A DNA stretch of 64,000 bases from Bacteroidales bacterium (GTDB taxonomy: Bacteria; Bacteroidota; Bacteroidia; Bacteroidales; UBA932), in contig SUYX01000007.1 in the NCBI GenBank assembly GCA_015060225.1, positions 1-64,000 on the forward strand. Reading direction: 5' to 3'. Under the pieces are notes generated by a model that worked only from the letters and a program-made list of their open reading frames with translations, searched no databases and was not told the origin of the DNA. Shown one piece after another: positions 40,809-49,743 of this stretch. The position numbers were made by a program, and so were the translations under genes. Numbering within the stretch: position 1 is the first letter of the stretch; each line of letters begins with the position of its first letter.

Positions 40809-43640
40809 TTACCTTTGGCACAGAGCCTGCAATTTACAATAGCCGCAATGCTTCTCCTGCGGATTGGCATAAAACGGCACATCCTCATTAAAAATCTCTT
40901 CAACACAATTCACAAGGAGTTCCTTGAACTCCATTAGAGAATCATGCTCCAGCAACAGCTGCATAGGGTGCTCTTTTGCAATTTTCTTCAACGGATAAAT
41001 GGTAAGAAGAGCATCCTTAACCGTCTCCCCCCTCTCCAACTCATCTTTAAAATATATAAGTGCATAAAGATATAGCTGGGTTATTGCCTTATATCTTCCA
41101 TCCCCATCCTTGTCAAACAATACAGGAAGCTCAAACTTGCTGTCCGGCGCTGTTACGGCACCGGTCTTGTAATCGACAATCCTTGTTATGTTGTCCTGGG
41201 AAAGGATATCTATTCTGTCTATGAAAGCCTTGAAGTTCACCCCAAGTTTCCCTCCATAAACTGGTAGAACATATCGGAAACGTCTCTCACCAGCAACATA
41301 TCTGAACGGAGCCACCAGCATATCCTCAGCAAGGGCCAGTGAGATATACTTCCTCAGAAGTGCCTCCACAATCCTGTGCTGCCCCTCCAGCTCCTTAAGA
41401 TGCATATGCTCTTCAAATCCTTTGAGGATAAGTTCCCCTATCCTTGCACTATCCTTCATCATCCCGGCTATTACCTCCTTTCCCACAATACCCCCTTCAT
41501 ACTCCTTATAAAGCCCTTCCATCACAAAATGGAATATGCTTCCAAACACATTGCTCTCCACACTCTCGGCAACTTCCTCCTCATCTGCCATTCCCTCAAC
41601 ACTCTCCACATAGAATTTGAGGGGACATGCAATATAGTTGTTCAAAGCACTTGCAGAGAGGGATTTTGTCCCTTCTCCAGTAAACATTCCCACAAGTTTC
41701 TCCATTACCTCACCCCTCTTCTCCACCTTCACCGGTCCTGCTTGCCCATTGATGACCGGAGGTACAGATACAACCGTCTCCTGCAGAGGCATCTGAAAAT
41801 GGTATTTCAGCTGTTTAACATAACGGCTTACCTCCCCTACAGAAAGACCTTCTGTACGGGTATCATAAATCATGTACACATTGCGTGCCCTGCAAATGCT
41901 CCTGTAGAAATGGTATGCAGCTATACCATCCTGAAGTTCATATGTAGGAAGCCCGAACCCCACCCTCAAGTTATATGGTACAATTGAATCCGCCACACTG
42001 CTTTGCGGAAATTTCCCCTCATTGGCAGATACTATTATCACATTGTCAAAATCCAGGGCCCTGGTCTCAAGGGTTCCCATTACCTGTAACCCTGCCAGCG
42101 GCTCTCCCCTGAATGGTACAACAATTCCCCTGCACAACTGCTCCAGCAGTCTGAAGCATGTTGCCCCTTCCATAGGAATTTCCAGCTTCCTCAGCCTGTT
42201 CACCTGCTGATAATATCTGTATACAAACTCCCTGTCCCATCCTTCCAGGGCAGAATCAAGATACTCCAGCATATCCATAAGGTACCCGAGTATGTCATCT
42301 GCACCGTCAACTGCATGAAACAATCTGGAAAGCAGCACATTCTCCCCTTCAAGCAAAGCTGCCCCTACAGGAATATATATCATATTGCCCTCTACAATCT
42401 GTCTCCTTATCCTCGCCCCCTCCTCCTTGGCAAGCCTCTTCACATATTCATGGGAAAGGAGTTCCAACAATGAGGCATGATAAAACACCTTTTCCCCTTT
42501 CCATATCCTCACATCACTCTGCATCTGCCTGACCAGATTCATAAAAGAAGCCAGAGGAGCAGCAGATAAAGGATACCCCATGGTAACATTTATTGACTTG
42601 AACTTTGGTGGAATTGAATTTAGAACAGGCATGAGCATATTCTCGTCGGGAAGCACAACTGCAGTGGAAAATGCATCATCCGCACCAACCTCCTCTCCCG
42701 GGAAAAGTTTCTCCAGAATCTCTGCAACCACAAAAGCCTGCCCTATTCCCGACGGGGAAGCAAATACACTGATCTTCTGTTCACCTTTTGGAACGGTATC
42801 CCCCTTTATCCTATATTTGGATGGAAATTCTTTAACGCATCCGCTTATTATTCCATAAGCGCCGTTAAGGGGGTCAGTAAGCATCTCACCGTAAAAATCC
42901 CAATAGAAATCCCCTTTGCCACAATCCCTCAAATACCGCATTATCCTCTTCTCGCACACATTTGGCGCATTGAATCCTATGAAGACAACATCCTTGGAAA
43001 ACTCTTTTCCATCTATCTTCTCCGCAACCCGCCTGTATATCTGTCCTTCATACCCTATTCCTCTACCAATCAACGTCTTATTAAAGTTCTCATACAAGGT
43101 GTACATTATTCCCCAAATGGAAGCAAAGAACTCCTTCTTTTGGGTAAATGTCCCCCCCTTGAGATAATTTGACCAAAAACACTTTACAGCCTCAAGTTGT
43201 CGGGAAGAGAGAAATGAAAAATCTGTTTCCAGTTCCTTCAACTCCCTAATATTGGTAAAGAGCTGTCGGGGATTCACCATATACTTGTCTATATCATTGA
43301 AATCCTTAAGAATTACATTCCCCCAGTGGACAAAATCGTCAAAGGATTCCGGTGCAGCATTCCCAATACCACCGCTTTTGATTGCAACATATTCTTTATA
43401 CAACAGGTACAGCTGTTCAACCGGATCAGCCGGCTCCAAACCAGACAACTGCTGTACAAAGTCATTTATGGTAATTATTTCAGGTGAAAAGAGAGGAGTA
43501 CCCCATCTGCTTCCATACTCCTGTCCAAAATATCTCTGAAAAAATTTCACAGATCTCCTGTTTGGAAGCACAAAAGTACAATCCAATCTGTTGTCTGACA
43601 CAAAACATCCGGCAACTTCCCTTAAAAACTGATTATTCAT
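40809..43640 (-). CDS. AddB-like PD-(D/E)xK nuclease subunit with Fe-S cysteines
   Basis: A 943-residue partner of the adjacent AddA-like protein. The N-terminal part is an inactivated helicase-like region (TFVLPNRRSVKFFQRYFGQEYG, then EIITINDFVQQLSG). The nuclease domain holds FIDRIDIL and RIVDYKTGAVTAPDSKFELPVL near 805-835, with the catalytic Asp and Lys. One cysteine in NYIACPLKFYVESV near 670 plus three at the end (CGYCKLQALC, 932-941) give the four ligands of the AddB-type 4Fe-4S cluster. The gene follows the kefB-like gene after six bases and precedes addA by a few bases, so all are co-transcribed. Confidence 0.85.
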   Translation of the reverse strand: MNNQFLREVAGCFVSDNRLDCTFVLPNRRSVKFFQRYFGQEYGSRWGTPLFSPEIITINDFVQQLSGLEPADPVEQLYLLYKEYVAIKSGGIGNAAPESFDDFVHWGNVILKDFNDIDKYMVNPRQLFTNIRELKELETDFSFLSSRQLEAVKCFWSNYLKGGTFTQKKEFFASIWGIMYTLYENFNKTLIGRGIGYEGQIYRRVAEKIDGKEFSKDVVFIGFNAPNVCEKRIMRYLRDCGKGDFYWDFYGEMLTDPLNGAYGIISGCVKEFPSKYRIKGDTVPKGEQKISVFASPSGIGQAFVVAEILEKLFPGEEVGADDAFSTAVVLPDENMLMPVLNSIPPKFKSINVTMGYPLSAAPLASFMNLVRQMQSDVRIWKGEKVFYHASLLELLSHEYVKRLAKEEGARIRRQIVEGNMIYIPVGAALLEGENVLLSRLFHAVDGADDILGYLMDMLEYLDSALEGWDREFVYRYYQQVNRLRKLEIPMEGATCFRLLEQLCRGIVVPFRGEPLAGLQVMGTLETRALDFDNVIIVSANEGKFPQSSVADSIVPYNLRVGFGLPTYELQDGIAAYHFYRSICRARNVYMIYDTRTEGLSVGEVSRYVKQLKYHFQMPLQETVVSVPPVINGQAGPVKVEKRGEVMEKLVGMFTGEGTKSLSASALNNYIACPLKFYVESVEGMADEEEVAESVESNVFGSIFHFVMEGLYKEYEGGIVGKEVIAGMMKDSARIGELILKGFEEHMHLKELEGQHRIVEALLRKYISLALAEDMLVAPFRYVAGERRFRYVLPVYGGKLGVNFKAFIDRIDILSQDNITRIVDYKTGAVTAPDSKFELPVLFDKDGDGRYKAITQLYLYALIYFKDELERGETVKDALLTIYPLKKIAKEHPMQLLLEHDSLMEFKELLVNCVEEIFNEDVPFYANPQEKHCGYCKLQALCQR

Positions 43641-43646
43641 AACCCT

Positions 43647-45857
43647 TTATTCCAACTCCTTAACCTTATGTTTCTCTCCCACAACCCATACCGTATCCCC
43701 AGGCTGTATGATTGTGGCAGATGTGGTCCTGATGAATGTATTGCTGTCTTCCCCCTCAAGTCCAACAAGAAGGACTCCAAACTTTTCCCTTATATGTGTA
43801 ATGTTGGCATTCTCCCCAATCATAGGAGAATCCTCCTGCAGGGTTATCTGGAAAAGTTCCATCTCAACAGATGTACCTTCCCTTGGTTTAACCTTCTCCT
43901 CTGCCGCATCCTTGAAATCCATTATCTGCTTGTCTGTGCCAAGTATGATAAGGATATCCATCGGGAATAATATCTCTGTATTTACCGGGAGGTCCACAAT
44001 ATCCATACCCCTGAGCAGCTGTATTACCAAAGCCCCGGTATTCCTGCTCCTGTGTATCTGGGATATAGTCTTGCCGGCAATGAAAGAGTTAGGTTCAACC
44101 TCAACCTTCTCTATATGTATTTCATCCGCAAGTTCTCGTGGAAGCACCAAGGACCTTCGTCCACCTTCACTGTTAAGATTTGTAAGGAATCTGTCCTCAA
44201 TACGGGCATAATGCTGTTTTATCTTATTGGAAACAAGCACAACAGAAATAATGAGCGCACATAGGGTAAGCACCGCTCCATATCCCATTGCAATATAGAA
44301 AGATGAAGTTATTGATATGGCAATGATTGCAATCAGGTACTTGAGTATCATCATGAACAGAAGCGGTCCGCGTGCAAATTTCTGGTCCTGCCATATTTTG
44401 TCAAATGCCCCGTCGCTGTCCTTCCTCTTGAGCAAAGCCCACAGAAAAGGCAACATTGCAGAGAGATTTATTGCAAAAGAGAGTATCCTTATATGGGTAG
44501 CTTCCCCAAAAAGCCTCACTATATACGGATAAATTATCTGTGTAAAGAAAATGTTCACAAACAATATCCACCCTATATAAATGAAGAGCCTCAACGCATA
44601 CGACTTCAACAGTTTGTTCCATTCACTCTCCCGGTTAAGTGTCTTTCTTCCTGTACCCAATCTCTCAATTACAGTTCTCCACTGTGGCTTTACACTGTTG
44701 TAAATAAAATTGTAGAGCGGCTCACCCAACTTCATCCAATACGGAGTGATGAATGTAGTAAGTATGGAGACTGTTACAATAACCGGATACAAGTGTTCAG
44801 GAACCACTTTATGGTCCAGTCCCATCTGCACAATAATGAAAGAGAACTCTCCTATCTGGCACAGGCATATTCCCGACAATATTGCATTCTTGAGCGTCTG
44901 ACCGGAGAACAGAAGCCCCAAAGTGGCCGCCAGCGGCTTTGCAGTAATGATTACTGCGGAAATGAGAAGTATCTGCGGCCAATACTTGAAGACAGCAGAA
45001 GGATCAACAAGCATTCCTACCGAAACAAAAAAAATTGCCCCAAAGAAATCCTTTACAGGCTTTACAAGCTTAATAATTCTCTCGCTCTGAATTGTACCGC
45101 TTAGAATGGAGCCCATTACAAAAGCCCCCAATGCCTCTGAAATGCCTGCCTTTATAGTAATGACAACCATCATGAAACACAACCCCAATGAAACGACAAT
45201 AACTGTTTCATCAGAAAGGAACTGTTTCATTTTCTTAAAGATTGTAGGTATGAAGAATATTCCCCCAGTAAACCATAGCAGCAGGAACAGTGCCAGATTA
45301 GCAATCTTGTCTGCCAATTCCACCCCATTGAAACTTTTGCTCAGCACAACTGCAGGCAACAGTACCAGTATAAGAATTGCTACAAGATCCTCCACCACAA
45401 GTGCCCCAAATACCATTTGGGTAAACTTCTTGTTCTTCACCCCCATATCATCAAAAGCCTTGATAATGATTGAAGTGGAGGAGATGCTGAGCATTCCACC
45501 AAGGAAAATTGATGAGACCCATGTCCAATGCAGAACCCTTCCCACAATTATTCCCATACAAAACATCATTACCACCTCAGTAAATACGGTAATGAAACCC
45601 GAACCGCCCACCTTCTTGAGCTTCTTGAAGTTGAACTCCAGTCCAAGGCCGAACAGAAGGAAGATTACACCAATCTTACCCCAGAATTCAACATTCTGGG
45701 AATCAGCAACCGTAGGGATAAAAGTAATGTACGGACCTGCAAGTACACCTGCAACAATATATCCAAGAACTACTGGTTGTTTGAGTTTCTTGAAAATTAC
45801 AGTAACAACCCCGGCAACTATAAGTATCAGGGCCAAATCGGACAAAAGCGTATTCAT
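43647..45857 (-). CDS. KefB-like CPA2 cation:proton antiporter
   Basis: A 736-residue inner-membrane antiporter. The first 390 residues form the Na+/H+ exchanger-type domain with about twelve helices, including PVVLGYIVAGVLAGPY near 28, IFLLFGLGLEFNFKKL near 66 and FGALVVEDLVAILILVLLPAV near 148 (the conserved acidic pair region VVEDL). A second hydrophobic block lies at about 405-560. The C-terminal 150 residues resemble two TrkA_C-like ligand-binding modules (VEPNSFIAGKTISQIHRSRNTGALVIQL and EDSPMIGENANITHIREKFGVLLVG). No Rossmann TrkA_N domain is evident. It probably exports K+ or Na+ in exchange for protons. It is co-transcribed with the mgtC-like gene and addBA. Confidence 0.85.
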   Translation of the reverse strand: MNTLLSDLALILIVAGVVTVIFKKLKQPVVLGYIVAGVLAGPYITFIPTVADSQNVEFWGKIGVIFLLFGLGLEFNFKKLKKVGGSGFITVFTEVVMMFCMGIIVGRVLHWTWVSSIFLGGMLSISSTSIIIKAFDDMGVKNKKFTQMVFGALVVEDLVAILILVLLPAVVLSKSFNGVELADKIANLALFLLLWFTGGIFFIPTIFKKMKQFLSDETVIVVSLGLCFMMVVITIKAGISEALGAFVMGSILSGTIQSERIIKLVKPVKDFFGAIFFVSVGMLVDPSAVFKYWPQILLISAVIITAKPLAATLGLLFSGQTLKNAILSGICLCQIGEFSFIIVQMGLDHKVVPEHLYPVIVTVSILTTFITPYWMKLGEPLYNFIYNSVKPQWRTVIERLGTGRKTLNRESEWNKLLKSYALRLFIYIGWILFVNIFFTQIIYPYIVRLFGEATHIRILSFAINLSAMLPFLWALLKRKDSDGAFDKIWQDQKFARGPLLFMMILKYLIAIIAISITSSFYIAMGYGAVLTLCALIISVVLVSNKIKQHYARIEDRFLTNLNSEGGRRSLVLPRELADEIHIEKVEVEPNSFIAGKTISQIHRSRNTGALVIQLLRGMDIVDLPVNTEILFPMDILIILGTDKQIMDFKDAAEEKVKPREGTSVEMELFQITLQEDSPMIGENANITHIREKFGVLLVGLEGEDSNTFIRTTSATIIQPGDTVWVVGEKHKVKELE

Positions 45858-45863
45858 ACCGGA

Positions 45864-46526
45864 CTATTCAACTTTTAATTGGGAAATCTCGTCAAGAGAC
45901 TGGATAAACACAAAAAGCCCGTTCTGCTCCCTGTGTCCATGTATTTTCATAACCACATCAGCCTTGTATACAACCACACCTCCATGCATCTCCTCCATAC
46001 TGCTATATGAGACAAGGTGATATTTTCTGTCGTGAATCTCCTTCACAACCCTCTCAAGATTATCTTTCCTGGAGGTATAAAAAGTAATGGAAATGGAACT
46101 GAGTCCAATCTTTCCAAAAATAAGAGTAAGCACCTCAAGCCCTATAAGCACAAGAATAGTTGCAGCTATACCAAGGAAATACATTCCTCCACCAACAGCC
46201 ATTCCTATACCGGCGGTTGCCCATAGACCTGCTGCTGTAGTAAGCCCCCTAATGAACTGCTTGTGAAAAATTATGGTTCCGGCACCTAAAAAACCAATTC
46301 CACTTACAATCTGGGCAGCAACCCTTGCCCCGTCATAATTTGCACCATTGGCCTTTACAATCTCCGCAAACCCGTACTGCGAAATTATCATGAAAAGTGC
46401 GCTTCCCAAACTTACAAGGAAATGTGTCCTGAACCCAGCCTCCTTTGCCCTATATTCCCTGTCAAGGCCAATTACAGCCCCCAACATTCCTGCAATCAAT
46501 AATCTTGAAACAAATGTCCATTCCAT
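45864..46526 (-). CDS. MgtC/SapB-family membrane protein
   Basis: A 220-residue protein of the MgtC/SapB family. The N-terminal membrane domain has the signature MLGAVIGLDREYRAKEAGFRTHFLVSLGSALFMIIS and VSGIGFLGAGTIIF, followed by GLTTAAGLWATAGIGMAVG. The C-terminal 70 residues form an ACT-like soluble domain, as in MgtC. MgtC supports growth at low magnesium by affecting ATP synthase and phosphate uptake in Salmonella; the function here is inferred. GGGAGGAG lies eight bases before the ATG at 46526 but only two bases from the track ATG at 46532, which decides the start. A strong hairpin in the leader at 46554-46582 may regulate it. Confidence 0.85.
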   Translation of the reverse strand: MEWTFVSRLLIAGMLGAVIGLDREYRAKEAGFRTHFLVSLGSALFMIISQYGFAEIVKANGANYDGARVAAQIVSGIGFLGAGTIIFHKQFIRGLTTAAGLWATAGIGMAVGGGMYFLGIAATILVLIGLEVLTLIFGKIGLSSISITFYTSRKDNLERVVKEIHDRKYHLVSYSSMEEMHGGVVVYKADVVMKIHGHREQNGLFVFIQSLDEISQLKVE

Positions 46527-46553
46527 ATACATCTCCTCCCATATTATTCACAA

Positions 46554-46582
46554 GGAGGGTGACTGCAAAGCAGCCGCCCTCC
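46554..46582 (-). promoter_or_regulatory. leader hairpin before the mgtC-like gene
   Basis: On the minus strand GGAGGG...CCCTCC encloses an inner CTGC/GCAG stem with a three-by-three internal loop. It lies about 28 bases before the mgtC-like start and 30 bases after pgi. No T-run follows, so it is not a plain intrinsic terminator; a leader regulatory hairpin or a weak terminator are both possible. Confidence 0.5.
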
Positions 46583-46611
46583 ATACAATATACCATTATG
46601 CAACTGCTATG

Positions 46612-47940
46612 TTACAATCTTGCTCTGATAGCCTTTGAAGCCTCTTCATAACCGGGCTTGTCAAGCAGGGCAAACATGTTCTTCTTGTAATCCTCAACAC
46701 CAGGCTGGTTGAAAGGATTCACTCCCAACATATAGCCGCTTATACCGCAGGCAATCTCAAACATATAGAACAACTCTCCCAAGTTGTACTCATCTATCTG
46801 CTCAATCTCTATCTCAAAGTTAGGGACACCTCCATCTGTATGGGCAAGACGTGTACCCAACTGGGCCATCTTGTTAACCTCCTCAACACGTTTTCCGGCA
46901 AGGAAGTTCAAACCGTCAAGGTTCTGCTCATCACTCTCAATCTTAACTGTATGATAAGCCTTCTTCACAAGTACATTTGTCTCAAACAAGGTTCTCTCAC
47001 CGTCCTGGATGTACTGGCCCATAGAGTGAAGGTCTGTAGAGAAGTTTACCGATGCAGGGAAAATACCCTTGCCGTCCTTACCCTCGCTCTCTCCGTAAAG
47101 CTGTTTCCACCACTCACCCAAATACTGCAATTTAGGGTTGTAGTTTACAAGAATCTCAATCTTCTTGCCCAATGAATATGCGGCATTACGCGCTGCAGCA
47201 TATAGGATTGCAGGATTTGAAGCCTCTCTCTTTGCACAAACCTCCTGCATATGCCTTGCACCCTCAACAAGAGCCCTTATATCAAAACCTGCAACAGCAA
47301 TTGGAAGAAGTCCAACTGGAGTCAATACAGAGAAACGGCCACCCACATTATCAGGAATCACAAAAGTTGTGTACCCCTCCTGAGTTGCAAGAGTCCTCAA
47401 AGCACCTTTTGATGCATCTGTAATTGCCACAATCCTCTCTTTGCAGATCTCTTTGCCGAACCTCTTCTCCATATTCTCCTTAAGGATACGGAAAGCGATT
47501 GCAGGCTCTGTAGTTGTACCTGATTTTGATATTACAATTGTGGCGTAAGTCCTGTTTGCAAGGAACTCAAGAAGCTCCCCAGTATAATCCTCAGAAATGT
47601 TATGGCCGGCAAATACCACCTGCGGATGAGTATTTGGCATGCTTGCAGCAAAAGTGTGCGAAAGTGCTTCAATAGCACATTTGGCACCAAGATAAGAGCC
47701 GCCGATACCCACAACAACTACAACATCCACCTTGCCAATCCATCTCTTTACAATGCTGTTGCAAGCGTCAACAAGTGAATTGTCAATCTCTGATGGAAGG
47801 TTTACCCAGCCAAGGAAATCATTTCCTGCACCATTCCCTGCCAATACTGTATCCAAACCGGCATAAGCCTTCTCTACATGCTCTTTCAAAAGAGCCTCTG
47901 AAATAAAGCCTTCAGCAGCTTTTAAATTTATTGAAACCAT
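46612..47940 (-). CDS. pgi: glucose-6-phosphate isomerase
   Basis: A 442-residue cytoplasmic enzyme that interconverts glucose-6-phosphate and fructose-6-phosphate. Seen: [20 protein letters not shown] near 78, [23 protein letters not shown] near 133 (sugar-phosphate-binding SIS region), [20 protein letters not shown] near 200, and [25 protein letters not shown] near 410, the family's C-terminal signature. The length matches the shorter bacterial form, as in Bacillus. It lies 32 bp downstream of gpsA on the same strand, linking hexose-phosphate and glycerol-phosphate metabolism in one unit. Confidence 0.95.
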   Translation of the reverse strand: MVSINLKAAEGFISEALLKEHVEKAYAGLDTVLAGNGAGNDFLGWVNLPSEIDNSLVDACNSIVKRWIGKVDVVVVVGIGGSYLGAKCAIEALSHTFAASMPNTHPQVVFAGHNISEDYTGELLEFLANRTYATIVISKSGTTTEPAIAFRILKENMEKRFGKEICKERIVAITDASKGALRTLATQEGYTTFVIPDNVGGRFSVLTPVGLLPIAVAGFDIRALVEGARHMQEVCAKREASNPAILYAAARNAAYSLGKKIEILVNYNPKLQYLGEWWKQLYGESEGKDGKGIFPASVNFSTDLHSMGQYIQDGERTLFETNVLVKKAYHTVKIESDEQNLDGLNFLAGKRVEEVNKMAQLGTRLAHTDGGVPNFEIEIEQIDEYNLGELFYMFEIACGISGYMLGVNPFNQPGVEDYKKNMFALLDKPGYEEASKAIRARL

Positions 47941-47972
47941 TTTATTATTATTGTTATTGTTTTCCCGATAAT

Positions 47973-48986
47973 CTAGAACAACTCCTCTGTAAGCTGTTTT
48001 ATTACAAAAGGAGGATATCTTTCTTCATACAGAATCAGATATACAGCCTCAGCTATAGGCATATCTATCCTGTATTCCTTATTTATCTCATGAATACACT
48101 TGCTGGCATAATACCCTTCAGCAACCATACTCATCTCCACCTGCGCACTCTTTACAGAATATCCCTTTCCAATCATGTTTCCAAAAGTACGGTTACGGCT
48201 GAACTGCGAATAACCGGTTACAAGCAGGTCTCCCAGATATGCTGCCGATTTCACCACACGGTTCTTGTCGGGATGGGTGGCATTGAGGAAAGATGCAAGC
48301 TCGTGGAAAGCATTTGTCATAAGGACAGCCATAAAATTATCGCCATACCCCAGCCCATGACATATTCCTGCTGCTATCGCATAAATATTCTTGAGGGCTG
48401 CGGCAAACTCAACGCCATATATATCTGTACTTGGAGTTGTCTTTATGTATTTGCATGCAAAAACATCACACAATGCTCTGGCCACCTCAATGTGTTTGCT
48501 GGTAAGTGTCAGATAAGACAACCTCTCCATGGACACCTCCTCCGCATGACAAGGTCCGCTGATAATGCCAATCCTGTCAAAAGGGACCCCATGTATCTGG
48601 TTGAAGTACTCCGCGATTGTAAGATTCTTCTCATCCACAAAGCCCTTGATTGCAGAAATGATGAATTTGTTGTCCAAAGATCCGGTAAAGTTCCGCATGA
48701 CACTCATGAAGTAGGCTGAGGGAACAGCAAAGACCAGCACATCTGCACTGTCAATAACTTCATTGATATCTGTACTCATGTTCAGCCTGGTAGGATCCAG
48801 CAGCACTGATTGCAGATATGAACGGCTGTGATGATTTTCCCGGATGTTGTCTATGTTCTTCTGATTTCGCATGAACCACGATATGCACTGCTGATGATTC
48901 AGCAGCAATTTGACGAGCGCAGTGGCCCAGCTGCCACTTCCTATCATTGCATATCTCAGATTTTCATTCTCAAAAAATGTAATCAT
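47973..48986 (-). CDS. gpsA: NAD(P)-dependent glycerol-3-phosphate dehydrogenase
   Basis: A 337-residue cytoplasmic enzyme that makes sn-glycerol-3-phosphate from dihydroxyacetone phosphate for phospholipid synthesis. The Rossmann motif is [17 protein letters not shown] near 12-28. Substrate and catalytic motifs are [25 protein letters not shown] near 153, [28 protein letters not shown] near 190 (catalytic Lys) and [24 protein letters not shown] near 250. I start at [12 protein letters not shown] (ATG 48986), since the -7 box at 49010-49017 lies downstream of the track start at 49088, which runs through a terminator hairpin. Confidence 0.93.
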   Translation of the reverse strand: MITFFENENLRYAMIGSGSWATALVKLLLNHQQCISWFMRNQKNIDNIRENHHSRSYLQSVLLDPTRLNMSTDINEVIDSADVLVFAVPSAYFMSVMRNFTGSLDNKFIISAIKGFVDEKNLTIAEYFNQIHGVPFDRIGIISGPCHAEEVSMERLSYLTLTSKHIEVARALCDVFACKYIKTTPSTDIYGVEFAAALKNIYAIAAGICHGLGYGDNFMAVLMTNAFHELASFLNATHPDKNRVVKSAAYLGDLLVTGYSQFSRNRTFGNMIGKGYSVKSAQVEMSMVAEGYYASKCIHEINKEYRIDMPIAEAVYLILYEERYPPFVIKQLTEELF

Positions 48987-49009
48987 GATATTCAGGTTTG
49001 TACAAAGTA

Positions 49010-49017
49010 CAAATATA
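49010..49017 (-). promoter_or_regulatory. -7 box TATATTTG for gpsA
   Basis: On the minus strand TATATTTG fits TAnnTTTG and predicts a leader of about 19 bases before ATG 48986. It lies directly after the terminator of the upstream unit. Confidence 0.6.
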
Positions 49018-49031
49018 ACCTTTTTTTTTAG

Positions 49032-49063
49032 AAAAAAAAAACCGGCAACACTGAGGCTGCCGG
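49032..49063 (-). terminator. intrinsic terminator between rnhA region and gpsA
   Basis: On the minus strand CCGGCA-gcctcagtgt-TGCCGG is followed by ten Ts. It lies about 195 bases after the rnhA stop; the stretch between (49064-49257) has no supported ORF and could be a long 3' UTR or a small RNA. Confidence 0.85.
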
Positions 49064-49257
49064 CTGCCTTCCTAAAAGGAAAACACATAAATTCAGATGA
49101 ATCCGGAATACCGGGAAATCAAACCCCTTTGAACGGCATACCCGCACACCTTGAACGTCTATACCGCATAACCCCAATATTCCATTAAGGACTCAAACAT
49201 TAGACTTGTGAAACAAAAAAAAGTTTAATCGGGAGAGAAAATTTAAAAAAATTTTCA

Positions 49258-49734
49258 TTATAGCATGTTTCCAACACCCCCATTCTCCTCAAACCATCTG
49301 TCCACAGCAAGGGAGTCTGACATGGCTGCGGTTGTGGCCAATTGGTCACACCTTTCGTTTTCCGGGTGACCGGCATGCCCCTTTATCCAGAAGAAGCGGA
49401 GCTGGTGCTTGCGGGATATCACAAGGAAACGCTCCCACAAATCTGCATTCTTCTGTTTGTGCAACCCCTTTTTCTGCCAGTTTGAGAGCCAGCCCTCATT
49501 AACTGCCTTAACCACATAAGAAGAGTCTGAATAGACATTTACCTGGGCATTCTGCCTCTTGATTGCCTCAAGTCCCACTATTACAGCCAACAGTTCCATC
49601 CTGTTGTTGGTGGTGTTCCTGAACCCTCCGCTCAACTCCTTTCTGTGCGGGCCACAAGAAAGGACAACCCCATAGCCTCCAGGCCCGGGGTTACCTCTCG
49701 AAGATCCGTCCGTATATAGATTTATAGGCTCCAT
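49258..49734 (-). CDS. rnhA: ribonuclease HI
   Basis: A 158-residue endonuclease that cuts the RNA strand of RNA-DNA hybrids. The catalytic acidic residues appear in their usual settings: LYTDGSSRGNPGPGGYG (Asp near 8), NRMELLAVIVGLEAI (Glu near 47), YSDSSYVVKAVNEGWLSNW (Asp near 69) and HAGHPENERCDQLATTAA (His and Asp near 125-135). The basic handle GWLSNWQKKGLHKQKNADLWERF, as in E. coli RNase HI, is present. It follows pdxA after nine bases and is probably co-transcribed. Confidence 0.93.
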   Translation of the reverse strand: MEPINLYTDGSSRGNPGPGGYGVVLSCGPHRKELSGGFRNTTNNRMELLAVIVGLEAIKRQNAQVNVYSDSSYVVKAVNEGWLSNWQKKGLHKQKNADLWERFLVISRKHQLRFFWIKGHAGHPENERCDQLATTAAMSDSLAVDRWFEENGGVGNML

Positions 49735-49743
49735 CTACGTATG

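Noticed and set aside
40809-43640. Anti-phage defence system involving the helicase-nuclease pair
   Set aside because: Motifs, Fe-S cysteines and gene order fit housekeeping AddB/AddA; no defence partners are adjacent.
45106-46020. 304-residue plus-strand ORF
   Set aside because: It is antisense to the kefB-like and mgtC-like genes; low-complexity Ser/Thr/Ile/Pro composition marks it as a shadow.
47931-48719. 262-residue plus-strand ORF
   Set aside because: It is antisense to gpsA, which has full family motifs.
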